Assembly (NCBI GenBank): GCA_017396845.1
Contig: JAFQKQ010000122.1
Location: 1 to 32,396, forward strand
Direction: 5' to 3'
Length of the DNA stretch: 32,396 nucleotides
Source of the DNA: Clostridia bacterium
GTDB taxonomy: Bacteria; Bacillota; Clostridia; Christensenellales; Aristaeellaceae
Below, piece after piece: positions 31,994-32,396 of the stretch. A program made the translations under genes and the position numbers. Position 1 is the first letter of the stretch, and every line of letters begins with the position of its first letter. Below the pieces are notes generated by a model. That model searched no databases. It saw only the letters and a list, made by a program, of their open reading frames with translations, and was not told the DNA's origin.

Positions 31994-32396
31994 ATGGCAG
32001 CGCTGACTATGGACAAGCTGGTTGCACTTTGTAAAAATAAGGGATACATCTTCGCAGGCTCCGAAATTTATGGCGGCCTCGCCAACACCTGGGATTTCGG
32101 TCCTCTGGGCGTGGAATTCAAGAACAACATCAAAAAGGCCTGGTGGCAGAAGTTTGTACAGGAGAGCCCGTACAACACCGGTCTTGACTGCGGCATTCTG
32201 ATGAATCGTGAAGTATGGGTAGCCTCCGGCCATGTAGGCGGCTTCAACGATCCGCTCATGGACTGCAAGGCCTGCAAAGCCCGCTTCCGCGCGGACAAGC
32301 TGATCGAAGATTTCACCGGCGGCCAGGAGACCGGCGACGGCTGGAAGAACGAAGAGCTGGAAGCCTATATCAACGAGCATGATATCGTTTGCCCCG
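31994..32396 (+). CDS. glyQS: Glycyl-tRNA synthetase, alpha2 type, 5' part only
   Basis: The frame from ATG 31994 is open to the window edge (134 codons), so the gene is cut at its 3' end. The N-terminus is highly typical: GSEIYGGLANTWDFGPLG, then AWWQKFVQES, MNREVWVASGHVGGFNDPL, and CKACKARFRADKLIED. This is the dimeric, eukaryote-like GlyRS used by many Firmicutes. GAGGG (31981-31985) precedes the start. A promoter could be TTGATG (31930-31935), 17 bases, TAAACT, or the nearby TATACT (31960-31965). The 153-base leader shows no T-box motif. Confidence 0.96.
   Translation, partial: MAALTMDKLVALCKNKGYIFAGSEIYGGLANTWDFGPLGVEFKNNIKKAWWQKFVQESPYNTGLDCGILMNREVWVASGHVGGFNDPLMDCKACKARFRADKLIEDFTGGQETGDGWKNEELEAYINEHDIVCP

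Overview
The window looks like a chromosomal segment of an anaerobic, probably gut- or rumen-type Clostridia (Bacillota). The reasons are AGGAGG ribosome sites before most genes, TTGACA/TATAAT promoters, short U-tailed hairpin terminators, a fused FeoA-FeoB, MalFG-type sugar permeases without their own ATPase, and a single-chain (alpha2) glycyl-tRNA synthetase. Base composition is balanced. Genus cannot be read from the sequence.

Layout. 27-392: distal end of a CRISPR array with type I-C-like repeats; no cas genes are in view. 582-6310: an ABC exporter fusion, a secreted five-repeat SH3 protein, and a two-gene operon of unknown membrane proteins. 6311-6770: terminators and an 85-bp-period tandem repeat rich in hairpins. 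6771-9050 (minus): FeoA-FeoB ferrous iron transporter. 9393-10383: decayed patch with a resolvase frameshifted in a C run and a remnant XRE regulator frameshifted in an A run. 10530-14865: small housekeeping or stress-type genes (iron-sulfur flavoprotein, Cys-rich membrane protein, DUF3795-like protein, nitroreductase, UPF0178, methyltransferase, unknown protein), closed by a bidirectional terminator.

14937-30229 is the main feature. A minus-strand pair (sugar-phosphate isomerase/epimerase and LacI regulator) is divergent from a plus-strand run of nine genes. In order these are: a sugar-binding protein; a 955-residue protein that fuses two carbohydrate-binding-like modules to a second solute-binding domain; a MalF/MalG-type permease pair; a membrane-anchored NHL-propeller/TPR protein; a YIP1-like membrane protein; a large secreted DUF5696-like protein with a glycosidase-like layout; and a second permease pair. 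Both divergent promoters are visible, with a GAACCGGTTC palindrome that is a plausible LacI-family operator. The cluster reads as a surface system for capturing, possibly trimming, and importing a complex glycan or oligosaccharide. The ATPase would have to be supplied from elsewhere. The substrate is unknown.

30251-32396: a very strong promoter drives a 32-codon mini-ORF that ends in a terminator, directly ahead of a methyltransferase-acetyltransferase pair. The window then ends inside glycyl-tRNA synthetase. No tRNA, rRNA, complete insertion sequence, or replication origin was recognised.
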